Assembly: GCF_004798935.1 (NCBI RefSeq)
Contig: NZ_RAHT01000008.1
Span: 1 to 64,000, forward strand
Direction: 5' to 3'
DNA length: 64,000 nt
Source: Ningiella ruwaisensis
GTDB taxonomy: Bacteria > Pseudomonadota > Gammaproteobacteria > Enterobacterales > Alteromonadaceae
The notes beneath the pieces are model-generated. The model saw only the letters and a program-made list of their open reading frames with translations, had not been told where the DNA came from and searched no databases. This document shows positions 9,381-18,411 of this stretch, one piece after another. Position 1 is the stretch's first letter, and every line of letters starts with the position of its first letter. Position numbers and translations under genes: made by a program.

Positions 9381-10376
9381 ATGAGTGTGAAGAAAATTGC
9401 AGTTTTAACATCGGGTGGAGATGCACCGGGTATGAATGCCTGTATTCGTGCGGTATATCTTGCAGCAAGAAATGAAGGTATCGATGTTATTGGCTTTCAG
9501 CATGGTTACAATGGCCTGTTAAAACGTGATTACGTTGAATTTGCCCATAAAGATATTCGTAACTTGATTCAGCGCGGTGGAACTGTGCTTTACAGTGCTC
9601 GCTGTGAAAAGTTTCACAAAGAAGAGCATCGCAAAAAGGCGGCATCTTATCTCGAAGAACTTGAACTTGACGGGTTGATTGTCATTGGCGGAAATGGGTC
9701 TTTCAAAGGTGCAGAGCTTCTTCAGCAAATTTGGAATAAGCCTGTCATAGGAGTTCCTGGAACTATTGATAATGATATTGCCGGAACCGACTACACCATT
9801 GGCTATCATACCGCTATTCAAACCGCAGTCGAAAGTATAGACAAAGTACGCGATACCGCAGACGCATTTGAACGTATTTTTATTGTTGATGTGATGGGGC
9901 GTGATGCAGGCTTTATTGCACTTAACTCTGCCATAGCGGCAGGTGCTGACCATGTTGTTTTGCCTGAGACCTTTGAATCCGCGGGTGATGAGTTAGTCAG
10001 AATTTTAGACAAGCTGGATCAGCGACGAAAAAATCACGCTAACAGCAGCCATATTATCGTGATCACCGAAAATTTGTGGCCCGGTGGACTGAATATTTTA
10101 TGTGACTCGCTACAAAGTGAAACCGGTGTAGAAACGCGTATTTTAACCCTTGGTCATGTGCAGCGCGGCGGCTCACCTGTTTGGCAAGACCGCATTTTGG
10201 CAACCAAACTGGGCGCCTACGCTGTTGAAATGGTGATGAACAATGAAAGAGGAAGAATGGCGGGGATTCGCCATCGTTATCCAGAATCTGTTCCGCTGGA
10301 AAATAGTCGCGAAGATAGAAAGCCGCTAAATCACTATTCCATGAGCATGCTCGATAAAATCACCCTGCTCGGCTAG
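9381..10376 (+). CDS. pfkA: ATP-dependent 6-phosphofructokinase
   Basis: 331 aa, the group A bacterial PfkA length. Phosphorylates fructose 6-phosphate in glycolysis. Motifs present: GGDAPGMNA (12-20) for ATP, GNGSF, PGTIDNDIAGTD with the catalytic Asp, MGRDAG, and GHVQRGGSP near the end. Cytosolic tetramer by family. Start ATG follows AAAAAAGG. Its presence with gnd (13449) shows both the Embden-Meyerhof and pentose phosphate routes in this organism. Confidence 0.97.
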   Translation: MSVKKIAVLTSGGDAPGMNACIRAVYLAARNEGIDVIGFQHGYNGLLKRDYVEFAHKDIRNLIQRGGTVLYSARCEKFHKEEHRKKAASYLEELELDGLIVIGGNGSFKGAELLQQIWNKPVIGVPGTIDNDIAGTDYTIGYHTAIQTAVESIDKVRDTADAFERIFIVDVMGRDAGFIALNSAIAAGADHVVLPETFESAGDELVRILDKLDQRRKNHANSSHIIVITENLWPGGLNILCDSLQSETGVETRILTLGHVQRGGSPVWQDRILATKLGAYAVEMVMNNERGRMAGIRHRYPESVPLENSREDRKPLNHYSMSMLDKITLLG

Positions 10377-10394
10377 CAATTAATCCTCCCAAAA

Positions 10395-10436
10395 CACGAA
10401 AAGCCGAAGGTGAATATTACTTACTTTCGGCTTTTG
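10395..10436 (+). terminator. probable terminator of pfkA
   Basis: Inverted repeat AAAAGCCGAA ... TTTCGGCTTTT about 23 bp after the pfkA stop, with a loop of about 14-16 bases. It sits between converging genes and runs directly into the short tandem repeats that follow. Confidence 0.6.
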
Positions 10437-10484
10437 TATATTAGGGCTTTTGTATATTTGGGCTTTTGTATATTGGGCTTTTGC
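10427..10484. repeat. short tandem repeat, about 15-16 bp unit, 3-4 copies
   Basis: The unit GGGCTTTTGTATATT is repeated at about 10429, 10444, 10460 and 10475 (last copy partial). Units are 15-16 bp. The first copy is the distal arm of the pfkA terminator, so the array looks like duplication of the terminator's 3' arm by slippage. Confidence 0.8.
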
Positions 10485-10514
10485 AAAATCGGCGTTAGCC
10501 AAAGTAAGCCAGTG

Positions 10515-10976
10515 CTAATAGCTAATGTTCATTCGCTTGAGCCAATGCACCCACCACCAAGCAGGTCCCACCAGGAGGTAGCGCAGATCTTCAAAAAACG
10601 AAGGCTTTTTACCTTCAATTTTGTGACCAACAAACTGTAAAATCCACATAACAACGAAAAGCGCCAAACAAAACTGCCAAACGCTAATATCCAGCATCAC
10701 CAGAAGTTTAATCCCGCCAAAGGCTAAAATGGTGAGTAATGTCATGGCTGCGCCAATTGGTCCCGATAGCTTGAAATAATAATACAAGGTGGGAATAGCT
10801 AGCACATGTGCCCAGGTCACTTTCATTTGCGCCAAAAACTCTGGCACAGGAATAGACCAGATTAAGCCAATTGTGACAAAATAAATGCTCGGCACAGCAA
10901 TGGCGTGGATCAGTATATTCGTTTTGTTCTGATGACTTTCGCCATAATGGTTAATTAAACGTTCTATCTCGCGCAT
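10515..10976 (-). CDS. Mpo1-like (DUF962) membrane protein
   Basis: 153 aa with four hydrophobic segments, and the N-terminal signature NHYGESHQNKTNILIHAIAV. This matches the Mpo1/YGL010w (DUF962) family; yeast Mpo1 is an iron-dependent dioxygenase of 2-hydroxy fatty acids. Conserved His residues (H10, H15, H24) fit the expected iron ligands. The bacterial role is not established; fatty-acid alpha-oxidation is an inference. Converges on pfkA. Confidence 0.85.
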   Translation of the reverse strand: MREIERLINHYGESHQNKTNILIHAIAVPSIYFVTIGLIWSIPVPEFLAQMKVTWAHVLAIPTLYYYFKLSGPIGAAMTLLTILAFGGIKLLVMLDISVWQFCLALFVVMWILQFVGHKIEGKKPSFFEDLRYLLVGPAWWWVHWLKRMNISY

Positions 10977-11122
10977 ACATCACTCTTGTTGTTGACTTGT
11001 TGAGAAGTTGTTAAAGCAAAGTTTACAACGGCTTTGCTCATCCGACAAGTAATCTAAGCCGGGGAATGTTAAAACACGAAAGAGCTTGATAAACTAGTAA
11101 AAATTTAAAAACTTTGGTCTAC

Positions 11123-13042
11123 ATGTCTCAATTAAACTCCCTATCTGTAAATCAATCAGACAAAGCTCAATCTGGCTCTCAAGCAGACCCGCGAATTAGC
11201 TACCACATTGCCCCCATTAACCTAAGTGAACATATTTTTGCTGTTGATATGATGATTGTGCTGCCTCATGAAGAAGCTAAATCGTCGCTAACTTTACGCC
11301 TACCAGCCTGGATCCCCGGCTCTTACATGATTCGAGATTTTGCGCGAAACATCATTGAAGTGTCTTGTAGCGAATCAAATATCAGTATCTTAAAAAAAGA
11401 CAAACAAACCTGGGAACTTACTCACAAGCAAGGCAACAACATTCAGCAGGTGCTAATTAGCTATCGAGTGTTTGCCTTTGATTTATCGGTGAGAAGCGCC
11501 TATTTAAATCATGAGTATGGTTTTTTCAACGGCACTTCAATGTGTTTAAATGTCAAAGGTTTTGAAAAACTTCCTCACTATGTGCAGCTCGCTTTTGATC
11601 AGTGCAACGTGGATATCCATCACTGGGATTGCGTCACCGCAATGCCTATAAGCAAAAATGCGCTTAACGAGTTTGATAACAAGCTCACTCAATATTGCAA
11701 TCCAGATTACGATACCCTAATTGACCATCCAGTTTTACTGGGTGAGTTATGCAAAAAGCAGTTTGTGCAAAGCGGTGTTACCTTTCATGTTGTATTTACC
11801 GGAAAAGAGACAATGGATCTCTCGCGTATTTGCGAGGATCTGAAGCCGATTTGCGAACACCACATTCAACTGTTTGGCGAAAGCCCGGTTGACGAATACT
11901 ATTTTATGACACTGTTATGTGAGCGAGGATTTGGTGGGCTTGAACACAAGGGCTCGACGGTTCTTCAGTTTTCGCGATTTGAGCTTCCTTTCCCCAACGA
12001 ATCTTTCCAAGATGCGAGCACTGCTTCAAAGCAGAAGGCAAAGTTGCCTGAAGGTTATCAGCAATTTTTAAGTCTGTGCTCACATGAGCTCTTTCATACC
12101 TGGCATGTCAAACGTATTAAGCCAAAAATGATGGTGATGCCTGACTTGAGTCAAGAATCATACACACCACAACTCTGGATTTACGAAGGGTTTACCTCTT
12201 TATACGATGACTTGACGCTTGCACGCACAGGCATAATTGATCCTCAGCAGTACTGCGAAATTTTGGGGCAAAACTTTACACGCCTTATGCGTAATCCCGG
12301 TCGACATTTGCAAAGCATCAGTGAGTCAAGCTTTGATGCATGGACGCGGTTTTACAAGCAAGATGCGAACTCAATAAATCATATTGTTAGCTATTATCTT
12401 AAAGGTGCCATTGTCGCTTTAGCACTTGATATCACCATCCGACAGCAAACCCAGAATACACATTCTCTGGACGATGTCATGCGCGTCCTTTGGCACGAGT
12501 ATGGAAAAGAGGAAATTGGCACGCTTGACTCGGTCATAGACACAATCTGTGCAGAAAAATTGGGGATAAATATCTCAAGCTTTTTGCATGTGGCGGTTAA
12601 CACCACCATGGATTTACCCTTCTCTTCAATGATTAACAGCATTGGTTTAAGTTTGCACATGCGAACAAGAAGCTCAAACACAGACAAAGGCGGAAAGGCA
12701 GCGGAAACGGCACTAAAACACGACATTGGTGCTAGCTTTACACAAGAGCCGCTCGGATTAAGAGTGAATCAGGTACTTGCCGGCAGTGCAGCTGCAAAAG
12801 CCGGTATACAGCTCAATGACGTAATTATTGCTTGTGATAAATTCAAAGCAGACATTGGGCTCTTGTATCGTCAACTGAATGCAAAGGCTGAATCTGATTG
12901 CATACTGTTGCATCTTATGCGCGATCATCAACTGATTGAATTGCCATTAGTGCTTGAAGCAGGCGTAATGGACACATGCTACCTAAGCATAGACGACTCG
13001 GCACGCTTTGAGCAATGGCTTGGGATTAAAAGGCATGAATAA
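11123..13042 (+). CDS. M61-family metallopeptidase with PDZ domain
   Basis: About 639 aa from ATG at 11123; an in-frame TTG nine bases upstream is less likely. N-terminal beta domain, then the gluzincin motif HELFHTWH (321-328) with a downstream Glu in IYEGFTSLYDD as third zinc ligand. A C-terminal PDZ domain follows (about 535-615; GSAAAKAGIQLNDVI). This is the glycyl aminopeptidase-like M61 architecture common in Alteromonadales. No signal peptide is visible, so it is probably cytoplasmic. Substrate unknown. Confidence 0.92.
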   Translation: MSQLNSLSVNQSDKAQSGSQADPRISYHIAPINLSEHIFAVDMMIVLPHEEAKSSLTLRLPAWIPGSYMIRDFARNIIEVSCSESNISILKKDKQTWELTHKQGNNIQQVLISYRVFAFDLSVRSAYLNHEYGFFNGTSMCLNVKGFEKLPHYVQLAFDQCNVDIHHWDCVTAMPISKNALNEFDNKLTQYCNPDYDTLIDHPVLLGELCKKQFVQSGVTFHVVFTGKETMDLSRICEDLKPICEHHIQLFGESPVDEYYFMTLLCERGFGGLEHKGSTVLQFSRFELPFPNESFQDASTASKQKAKLPEGYQQFLSLCSHELFHTWHVKRIKPKMMVMPDLSQESYTPQLWIYEGFTSLYDDLTLARTGIIDPQQYCEILGQNFTRLMRNPGRHLQSISESSFDAWTRFYKQDANSINHIVSYYLKGAIVALALDITIRQQTQNTHSLDDVMRVLWHEYGKEEIGTLDSVIDTICAEKLGINISSFLHVAVNTTMDLPFSSMINSIGLSLHMRTRSSNTDKGGKAAETALKHDIGASFTQEPLGLRVNQVLAGSAAAKAGIQLNDVIIACDKFKADIGLLYRQLNAKAESDCILLHLMRDHQLIELPLVLEAGVMDTCYLSIDDSARFEQWLGIKRHE

Positions 13043-13448
13043 AAGACAAGCAAAAGTGGCCTGCAGTCTGCACTACTTGCTACGCTACTTGTTAGAGTGC
13101 TTGCGATATATCTTATAGTAAAAAATAAATACAAAATAAAATAAGCACCTGCCAAAATAAGTAGTTGTTATCGTATTTAGACAACCTACAATATACATCA
13201 ATGAAATTCATCGGCTTTACGTCGCTTGTGATTGAATGTTGGCCTTATGCTCGCAGGAAGCGTGGGGCAATTTTAAAGCGTCAAAATCATGGATGATTTT
13301 GTCGAGCGCCCATGGATGGGTTTACAGCAACTTTAAAATTGGTCCACGCTTCCTGCGCGCACAAGGTTTGATTCAACGCGCTGCGTCATAAGGCCTGTAA
13401 ACACACCCCTTGTGTGTTTGAGCAGCAAATACAACAATAAGGAACTTT
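13043..13448. other. 406-bp intergenic region with structured repeat element 1
   Basis: Between the M61 peptidase and gnd. It contains the long inverted-repeat element at 13253-13356, then a small perfect hairpin (AAACACAC / GTGTGTTT, 13399-13419) about 30 bp before the gnd start. No open frame of note was seen in the remainder. Confidence 0.7.
13253..13356 (+). ncRNA. structured inverted-repeat element, copy 1 (three-way-junction fold)
   Basis: Outer stem: 13 bp (13253-13265 with 13344-13356), a 3x3 internal loop, then 10 bp (13269-13278 with 13331-13340), all perfect. Enclosed core: hairpin CAAAATC-ATGGAT-GATTTTG (13282-13301), linker TCGAGCG, hairpin CCC-ATGGAT-GGG (13309-13320), then TTTACAGCAA. 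The same core, with different stem sequences that still pair, recurs at 61338-61497. Could be a structured RNA in the gnd leader or a hairpin-type repetitive DNA element. Strand is set by the conserved core order, not by evidence of transcription. The ncRNA label is provisional. Confidence 0.6.
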
Positions 13449-14915
13449 ATGAAAGCACAATCAGACATCGCCGTAGTGGGTTTAGCCGTAATGGGCGAAA
13501 ATTTAATTCTTAACATGGCGAGCAAAGGTTTCACTGTGACTGCTTACAATCGCTCCTATCATAAAGTCGAAATTTTTCTCGCTGGACGAGCTAAAGACCA
13601 ATCCATACGCGGAGCCGATTCAATCGAAAGTTTGGTAGCGTCGTTAGAACGTCCTCGAAAAATTATGTTGATGGTAAAATCAGGACAACCAGTAGATGAT
13701 TTTATTGAGCAATTACTGCCGCACCTGGAGCAAGGTGATATTGTTATCGACGGCGGAAACAGCCAGTTCGAAGATTCGAATCGCCGAACGAAAGCGCTTG
13801 CAGAAAAAGGCATCTTGTATGTGGGTGCGGGCGTTTCAGGCGGAGAGGAGGGCGCGTTAAAAGGCCCATCTATTATGCCTGGGGGTAACCCTGAAGCCTG
13901 GCCTCACGTTAAACCAATTTTTCAGGCCATCTCCGCTAAAGTGAAAGACGAAAACGGCGAACTTACTGTGCCGTGCTGTGATTGGGTAGGTGAAGCTGGT
14001 GCAGGCCATTTTGTGAAAATGGTGCACAACGGCATTGAATATGGCGATATGCAAATCATTTGTGAAGGCTATTTGGTTATGCGTGACCTCCTTGGCATGA
14101 GCGCTGACGAATGTCAGACCGTTTTTGCTCAATGGAATCAAACCGAGCTATCCAGCTACTTAATTGAAATCACCGCCGATATACTGGGCTTTAAAGAAGA
14201 CGGTGAAGCCTTGGTTGAGAAAATCCTGGACACAGCCGGTCAAAAAGGCACTGGCAAGTGGACAGGTGTTACCGCACTACACCTTGGTGTACCGCTGACT
14301 TTAATTGGTGAAGCAGTGTTTGCGCGATGCTTGTCTGCACAAAAATCTCAACGAGTAGAAGCCGCTAAATTAATTAAAGGACCCGCGCCATCATTTTCAG
14401 GTGACAAACAAGCCTTTTTGAACGATTTGAAACACGCCTTGTTGGCAGCGAAGATCGTATCATACGCACAAGGCTTTGCTTTAATTCAAGAAGCCGCCAA
14501 AGAATACAAATGGGATTTGGACTACGGCAGTATCGCCATGATGTGGCGCGAAGGATGTATCATCCGTTCAGTGTTTTTAGAAAATATAAAGCAGGCCTAC
14601 GACAAGCATCCGGAGTTGGATAATCTCATGTTAGACGATTACTTCAATGATGTACTGGCGAGCGCTCAATCCGGTTGGAGAAATGTCATTGCAGCAGCAA
14701 CGGTCAACGGTATTGCCATGCCATGTATCTCATCTGCGCTAAGCTACTTTGATGGTTATCGCACTGAAAACCTGCCGGCCAACCTGTTACAAGCGCAGCG
14801 TGATTATTTTGGCGCGCATACTTACGAACGCAAAGATAAACCACGCGGTGAGTTTTTTCATACTAACTGGACAGGTAGAGGCGGTGCAACCTCTTCAAGC
14901 ACCTACGATGTGTAA
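13449..14915 (+). CDS. gnd: 6-phosphogluconate dehydrogenase, decarboxylating
   Basis: 488 aa, normal for the long bacterial form. Oxidises 6-phosphogluconate to ribulose 5-phosphate with NADP in the pentose phosphate pathway. Seen: N-terminal dinucleotide fold (VVGLAVMGENL), GGNSQFEDSNRR, and the substrate-binding signature GAGHFVKMVHNGIEYGDMQ. In the first motif the usual second Gly of GLGxMG is Ala (GLAVMG), as is common in this enzyme. Ribosome site AAGGAA. The leader carries a large structured element and a small hairpin, which could affect expression (inference). Confidence 0.97.
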   Translation: MKAQSDIAVVGLAVMGENLILNMASKGFTVTAYNRSYHKVEIFLAGRAKDQSIRGADSIESLVASLERPRKIMLMVKSGQPVDDFIEQLLPHLEQGDIVIDGGNSQFEDSNRRTKALAEKGILYVGAGVSGGEEGALKGPSIMPGGNPEAWPHVKPIFQAISAKVKDENGELTVPCCDWVGEAGAGHFVKMVHNGIEYGDMQIICEGYLVMRDLLGMSADECQTVFAQWNQTELSSYLIEITADILGFKEDGEALVEKILDTAGQKGTGKWTGVTALHLGVPLTLIGEAVFARCLSAQKSQRVEAAKLIKGPAPSFSGDKQAFLNDLKHALLAAKIVSYAQGFALIQEAAKEYKWDLDYGSIAMMWREGCIIRSVFLENIKQAYDKHPELDNLMLDDYFNDVLASAQSGWRNVIAAATVNGIAMPCISSALSYFDGYRTENLPANLLQAQRDYFGAHTYERKDKPRGEFFHTNWTGRGGATSSSTYDV

Positions 14916-14980
14916 TGCACTCTTTCTGAGATAAAGCATTCGTTTGATGTAAATGTAAAAGAAACGATAAAAGAAACGAA

Positions 14981-15010
14981 AAAAGGACGCAAAACGCGTC
15001 CTTTTTTGTG
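14981..15010 (+). terminator. rho-independent terminator of gnd
   Basis: Stem AAAAGGACGC / GCGTCCTTTT with a tight loop and T-tract, 66 bp after gnd. Its symmetry means it can also stop the converging M23 peptidase transcript. Confidence 0.85.
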
Positions 15011-15033
15011 AGCAAGTATCTTAAAACCCAGCT

Positions 15034-16032
15034 TTATTTCTTACTGGCAGCGCTCTTTGTACCAGTATTAGTCTTAGCATTGGCATCAACATCAAAATCA
15101 GCAAGTAGCAAAGCAGGATCCAGTCGTTCACTGTACCAATTAATTCGCCAATCTAAATGTGGCCCGGTCACTCTGCCCGTTGCGCCAATTTCACCGATTT
15201 TATCGCCTTGCTCCACCCGTTGGCCAACTTCAACATCAAGCTTGCTCAAATGAATGAACGTAGAAGATACGCCAAAACCATGATCCATAATAATTGTGCC
15301 ACCGCTATAGTACATGTCAGGGTGTGTCAGCGTAATAATCCCGCCAGCAGGCGCTATTACCGGCGTACCTACCTTGTTTGCAACATCTAATCCAAAATGC
15401 GGACGACGCGGTTCTCCATTAAACACGCGCTGAGAGCCGTAAACACCTGAAATTCGCCCTTCAGCAGGTAAAATAAAATCACTCAAAAAGTCTTTTAGCT
15501 GCGATTGATTTCGTCTTGCTTTAGCAATTTCTCGATTATCTTGTCGAATACGTGCTAACACTGCTTCAGGAGGGCTCACATATTTTTGTTCCACCCCTTC
15601 TATGCGGTCGATGTCATATTCACGCTTGCTTAATGTAAGCTCCTTGCTAAAAGTCGCGATAGACTGTTTGTCTTTAGCGCTTGCAGCACTGTTTGCATTC
15701 TCTGAGTGCGCCGGATATTGCCACTTCAGCTCATGGCTTAATGGAGCATCCCGTCCAAAGCCAAAAACAAAGTCACCATTTTCAGAAACATCGATGGCTT
15801 TACCATTCAGCCAAATTTTGACGCCTGCTTCTGTTTTACCGCGGATCAAAGAACCTTGTGTCATTTTTCCATCTAAAACAGGTCCAATTAAAACAGGCCC
15901 ATCTGCTAGTGTTGGCACCTGCGCAAGCGCAGATAATGAACAAAGCAGGCTTAGACTGATGGCTACAATACCTGCAATACCTGTAACTAAGGCAAGACAT
16001 CGTGTTTTGACCTGAATACGTGTGAGTATCAT
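15034..16032 (-). CDS. M23-family murein peptidase (secreted)
   Basis: About 332 aa from ATG at 16032, chosen because GAGG lies 8 nt upstream and this start avoids overlap with the preceding gene; an in-frame start at 16065 is possible. Signal peptide at about residues 8-38 (ends SALAQ). The C-terminal LytM/M23 domain has HFGLD (zinc His/Asp), FIHLSKLDV, and GPHLDWRI, where the second His of the usual HxH is Asp. This Asp variant recurs in some proteobacterial M23 proteins, so the enzyme may still be active. Likely cleaves peptidoglycan cross-links in the periplasm. Confidence 0.88.
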   Translation of the reverse strand: MILTRIQVKTRCLALVTGIAGIVAISLSLLCSLSALAQVPTLADGPVLIGPVLDGKMTQGSLIRGKTEAGVKIWLNGKAIDVSENGDFVFGFGRDAPLSHELKWQYPAHSENANSAASAKDKQSIATFSKELTLSKREYDIDRIEGVEQKYVSPPEAVLARIRQDNREIAKARRNQSQLKDFLSDFILPAEGRISGVYGSQRVFNGEPRRPHFGLDVANKVGTPVIAPAGGIITLTHPDMYYSGGTIIMDHGFGVSSTFIHLSKLDVEVGQRVEQGDKIGEIGATGRVTGPHLDWRINWYSERLDPALLLADFDVDANAKTNTGTKSAASKK

Positions 16033-16045
16033 ATAAACAGCCTCG

Positions 16046-16957
16046 CTAAAGGTTTGAAGACTCAACCATTGCGCCTTTGCCTACTCCCTCAAAGGCGCTA
16101 ACAACAAAACGTGTATTTTTGTTAAGGCGCTCCGACTCTTCTAAAATATACTGAGCTAAACATTCAACGGTCGAATCATAAGGCACTATTTCGCAAACCT
16201 GCTTGGGAATGGCCATTTCAAATTCACCCTGAGAGGCCTCGTAAGCAAAACAATAATGCGTGTCGTCACTGATAGCGTCATGTTGTAACTTTAAACGATT
16301 TGCCGCGACCAAGTCTTCTTGTGTACCGATGTAAATATCTCGCCAGCGTTTTGCCCAGTAATTTTCGTTTTGCTCGCTTCGTTCACCGTTTTCAAAAATA
16401 ATCACTTTAGAGCGATGCCCATGAGCAATCCGCTGACAATTTCCATCGTGTTTTTTAAGCCCGTGAGTGTAATGATAATAAGGACTATCTATTACTTCTG
16501 CTCTTAGCATAATTTCGATATCGTGCACATTGTCAGGCAAATGCGTTTTGATGATATCTTTTAAGTAAGTCGTGACCGATTGCATACTCACTTCGCTATC
16601 GTATACAAAGGCGTAAGCCTCTGGCGGGCAAAGAAGATGGATGCTCTTTGTGCCAGATTCAGAAGTACTATCTGCATCGTTTTTAAAGGCAAAATCCACT
16701 TTTACTCGCCCTTGCGTCTGATCATGTTGAATATGCGTGTGCGCGTATTCAGCAGGCACAACCAATTTGTGATCGACATATTCATCTATCAGCTTTTTCA
16801 GCTGCTTTTTCACAATGCCAAAGTCCTGCACCATGCTTTCGTCGTTTAATGCCCCGTTTAGTATGATATCTACAATCCAGCTTTCTCCCACCATGCCTCG
16901 CTTTGGACAAAGGTAAGAGAAATCCATAACGGTAAGATCATTTACAAAGAGCTTCAT
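16046..16957 (-). CDS. tandem 6-pyruvoyltetrahydropterin synthase / QueD-like protein
   Basis: 303 aa, about twice a QueD monomer. The N-terminal half has a QueD-like core (SWIVDIILNGAL... VQDFGIVKKQLKKLIDEYVDHKLV) but lacks the zinc His triad at its start. The second half keeps NCQRIAHGH (about 172-180), the catalytic-Cys/His-x-His pattern, and a terminal VECLAQYILEE segment. It looks like an internally duplicated member of the family with one intact metal site. Role in queuosine or pterin synthesis is not certain. Starts inside the yejK stop (ATGA overlap), so it is translationally coupled to it. Confidence 0.75.
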   Translation of the reverse strand: MKLFVNDLTVMDFSYLCPKRGMVGESWIVDIILNGALNDESMVQDFGIVKKQLKKLIDEYVDHKLVVPAEYAHTHIQHDQTQGRVKVDFAFKNDADSTSESGTKSIHLLCPPEAYAFVYDSEVSMQSVTTYLKDIIKTHLPDNVHDIEIMLRAEVIDSPYYHYTHGLKKHDGNCQRIAHGHRSKVIIFENGERSEQNENYWAKRWRDIYIGTQEDLVAANRLKLQHDAISDDTHYCFAYEASQGEFEMAIPKQVCEIVPYDSTVECLAQYILEESERLNKNTRFVVSAFEGVGKGAMVESSNL

Positions 16958-18003
16958 TCATCTGACTCGCTAGTAATAGACTTCATCAACTGGTCTTTCA
17001 GGTTGGGCGGTATTCCTTTAATGGTAAGTGTGTCAGACTGAGGGTCAAATTTTACTCTCTCACCCAAGAGCTTCTTTTCAAAACTTACGGACACGCCTCC
17101 GCCCGCACCTGAGAACTTTTTCATCGCCGTTAACATGCTCTTGTCGGGCTGAAACTGAGGCTCAATAGGCTGAGGTAATGATGCGTTATAGCTGGAGAAG
17201 CCATTTTCGCTTGCGCCCTGGCGTGGGAGTACATTATCTAAATCCTTGATTTGAATTTCTTCGCCCAAGCTGACTTTTTCTTTATAGTAATTTGCTAGCG
17301 CTTCTTTGTGTTGGAGCTTTTCTTCTTTATCCAATGGCTCGCCAGATAAGTACTCATCCACTTCGTGAAGCAATCGTTTATTTTGCTGTTTAATATCGAC
17401 CTTTTCGTCGCAACCAATAAAGCGCATAAAAAAGTCACCCACCTTTCGGCCCATGCGACCTTTTAAGAAACTAATATAGCGGTTTTGATCTTTATTCACG
17501 TCAAAAGCGGTCAAATCAATACGCACTGCAATTTGCATTTTAGACAAATCTAAATGCTGGCTTTGTGTGATTTCTAAATGATGATTTACTTCGACATGCT
17601 CTTTTGTATCGAGCATGGCAATCATCAGATAATCCGTTGCCAGATATTCATAGCGATTAAAAATAACAAAACCGGTTTCAAGCATGGCTTCATTGACAAT
17701 TGTATCTAAAAGGTGCTTTCCGGTAATAATGCTAAACTCATGAAAATCCATTTCTTCGCTTAATACCTGAGGGAGTAAATCCTGTACAGGATTAGTCGGC
17801 TGCGAATCAGCGTTTTCCTGCAAGGATGCAAAGCCCCCTATCCCTTTTCCGGGTTTGGCGTTAAAGGTGTTATGTAATTGCGCTGCAAGATTCGCAATTT
17901 CGGGAGTGATTTCAAAGCAACTACCGCGAGGAAGAAACTCTAACTTTCCGTCTTTAGTTAATAATATTCTGTGGACAACAAACTGTTGAACATTTGCGCT
18001 CAT
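16954..18003 (-). CDS. yejK: nucleoid-associated protein YejK (NdpA)
   Basis: 349 aa. Clear YejK/NdpA family protein, a nucleoid-associated protein of gammaproteobacteria, with characteristic segments FVVHRILLTKDG, KGIGGFA and FMRFIGCDEKVD. Cytoplasmic. It diverges from yejL-yejM (157 bp between starts), the arrangement also found in E. coli. It is followed by the pterin-synthase-like gene with a 4-bp ATGA overlap, a linkage not found in E. coli. Confidence 0.93.
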   Translation of the reverse strand: MSANVQQFVVHRILLTKDGKLEFLPRGSCFEITPEIANLAAQLHNTFNAKPGKGIGGFASLQENADSQPTNPVQDLLPQVLSEEMDFHEFSIITGKHLLDTIVNEAMLETGFVIFNRYEYLATDYLMIAMLDTKEHVEVNHHLEITQSQHLDLSKMQIAVRIDLTAFDVNKDQNRYISFLKGRMGRKVGDFFMRFIGCDEKVDIKQQNKRLLHEVDEYLSGEPLDKEEKLQHKEALANYYKEKVSLGEEIQIKDLDNVLPRQGASENGFSSYNASLPQPIEPQFQPDKSMLTAMKKFSGAGGGVSVSFEKKLLGERVKFDPQSDTLTIKGIPPNLKDQLMKSITSESDE

Positions 18004-18159
18004 ATTTTCGCACTCACAACTGGACTGATTGATAATTTAAAAACAAAAGTTGGTGTTCGCCTTAACTGCCTTTATACTTTCAGGCAATTAACTCGCTTAC
18101 CCGCTGAAATAAAGCCGTGATTGTACCGATTTTTTCAGCAAAGATCACAGGACAAATGC

Positions 18160-18378
18160 ATGCCCATTCAGTCAAAATACTCCAATGAAGAATTCGAAGC
18201 GCTTATGAGTGACGTGTTTAATAGCCTCGAAAAGCATGGAGCCAATCGTGACTTATCAATAATGGTGCTTGGGAATGTACTTTCTTCTATATTTACCCAG
18301 CAGGTTAATGAAAAAAACCGTAAAGACATGGTTGAGCAATTTTGTGCGATTTTGAAAAAAAGTACGCAAACACAATAA
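18160..18378 (+). CDS. yejL: YejL family protein (DUF1414)
   Basis: 72 aa from ATG at 18160, which matches the family N-terminus ([10 protein letters not shown]...). A TTG extension to 18121 is not needed. The [17 protein letters not shown] segment is the family hallmark. Function is unknown. It lies 33 bp before yejM, as in enterobacteria, so cotranscription is likely. Confidence 0.88.
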   Translation: MPIQSKYSNEEFEALMSDVFNSLEKHGANRDLSIMVLGNVLSSIFTQQVNEKNRKDMVEQFCAILKKSTQTQ

Positions 18379-18411
18379 ATAATAAAAACGAAGTATTGCA
18401 ACGGTAACACT

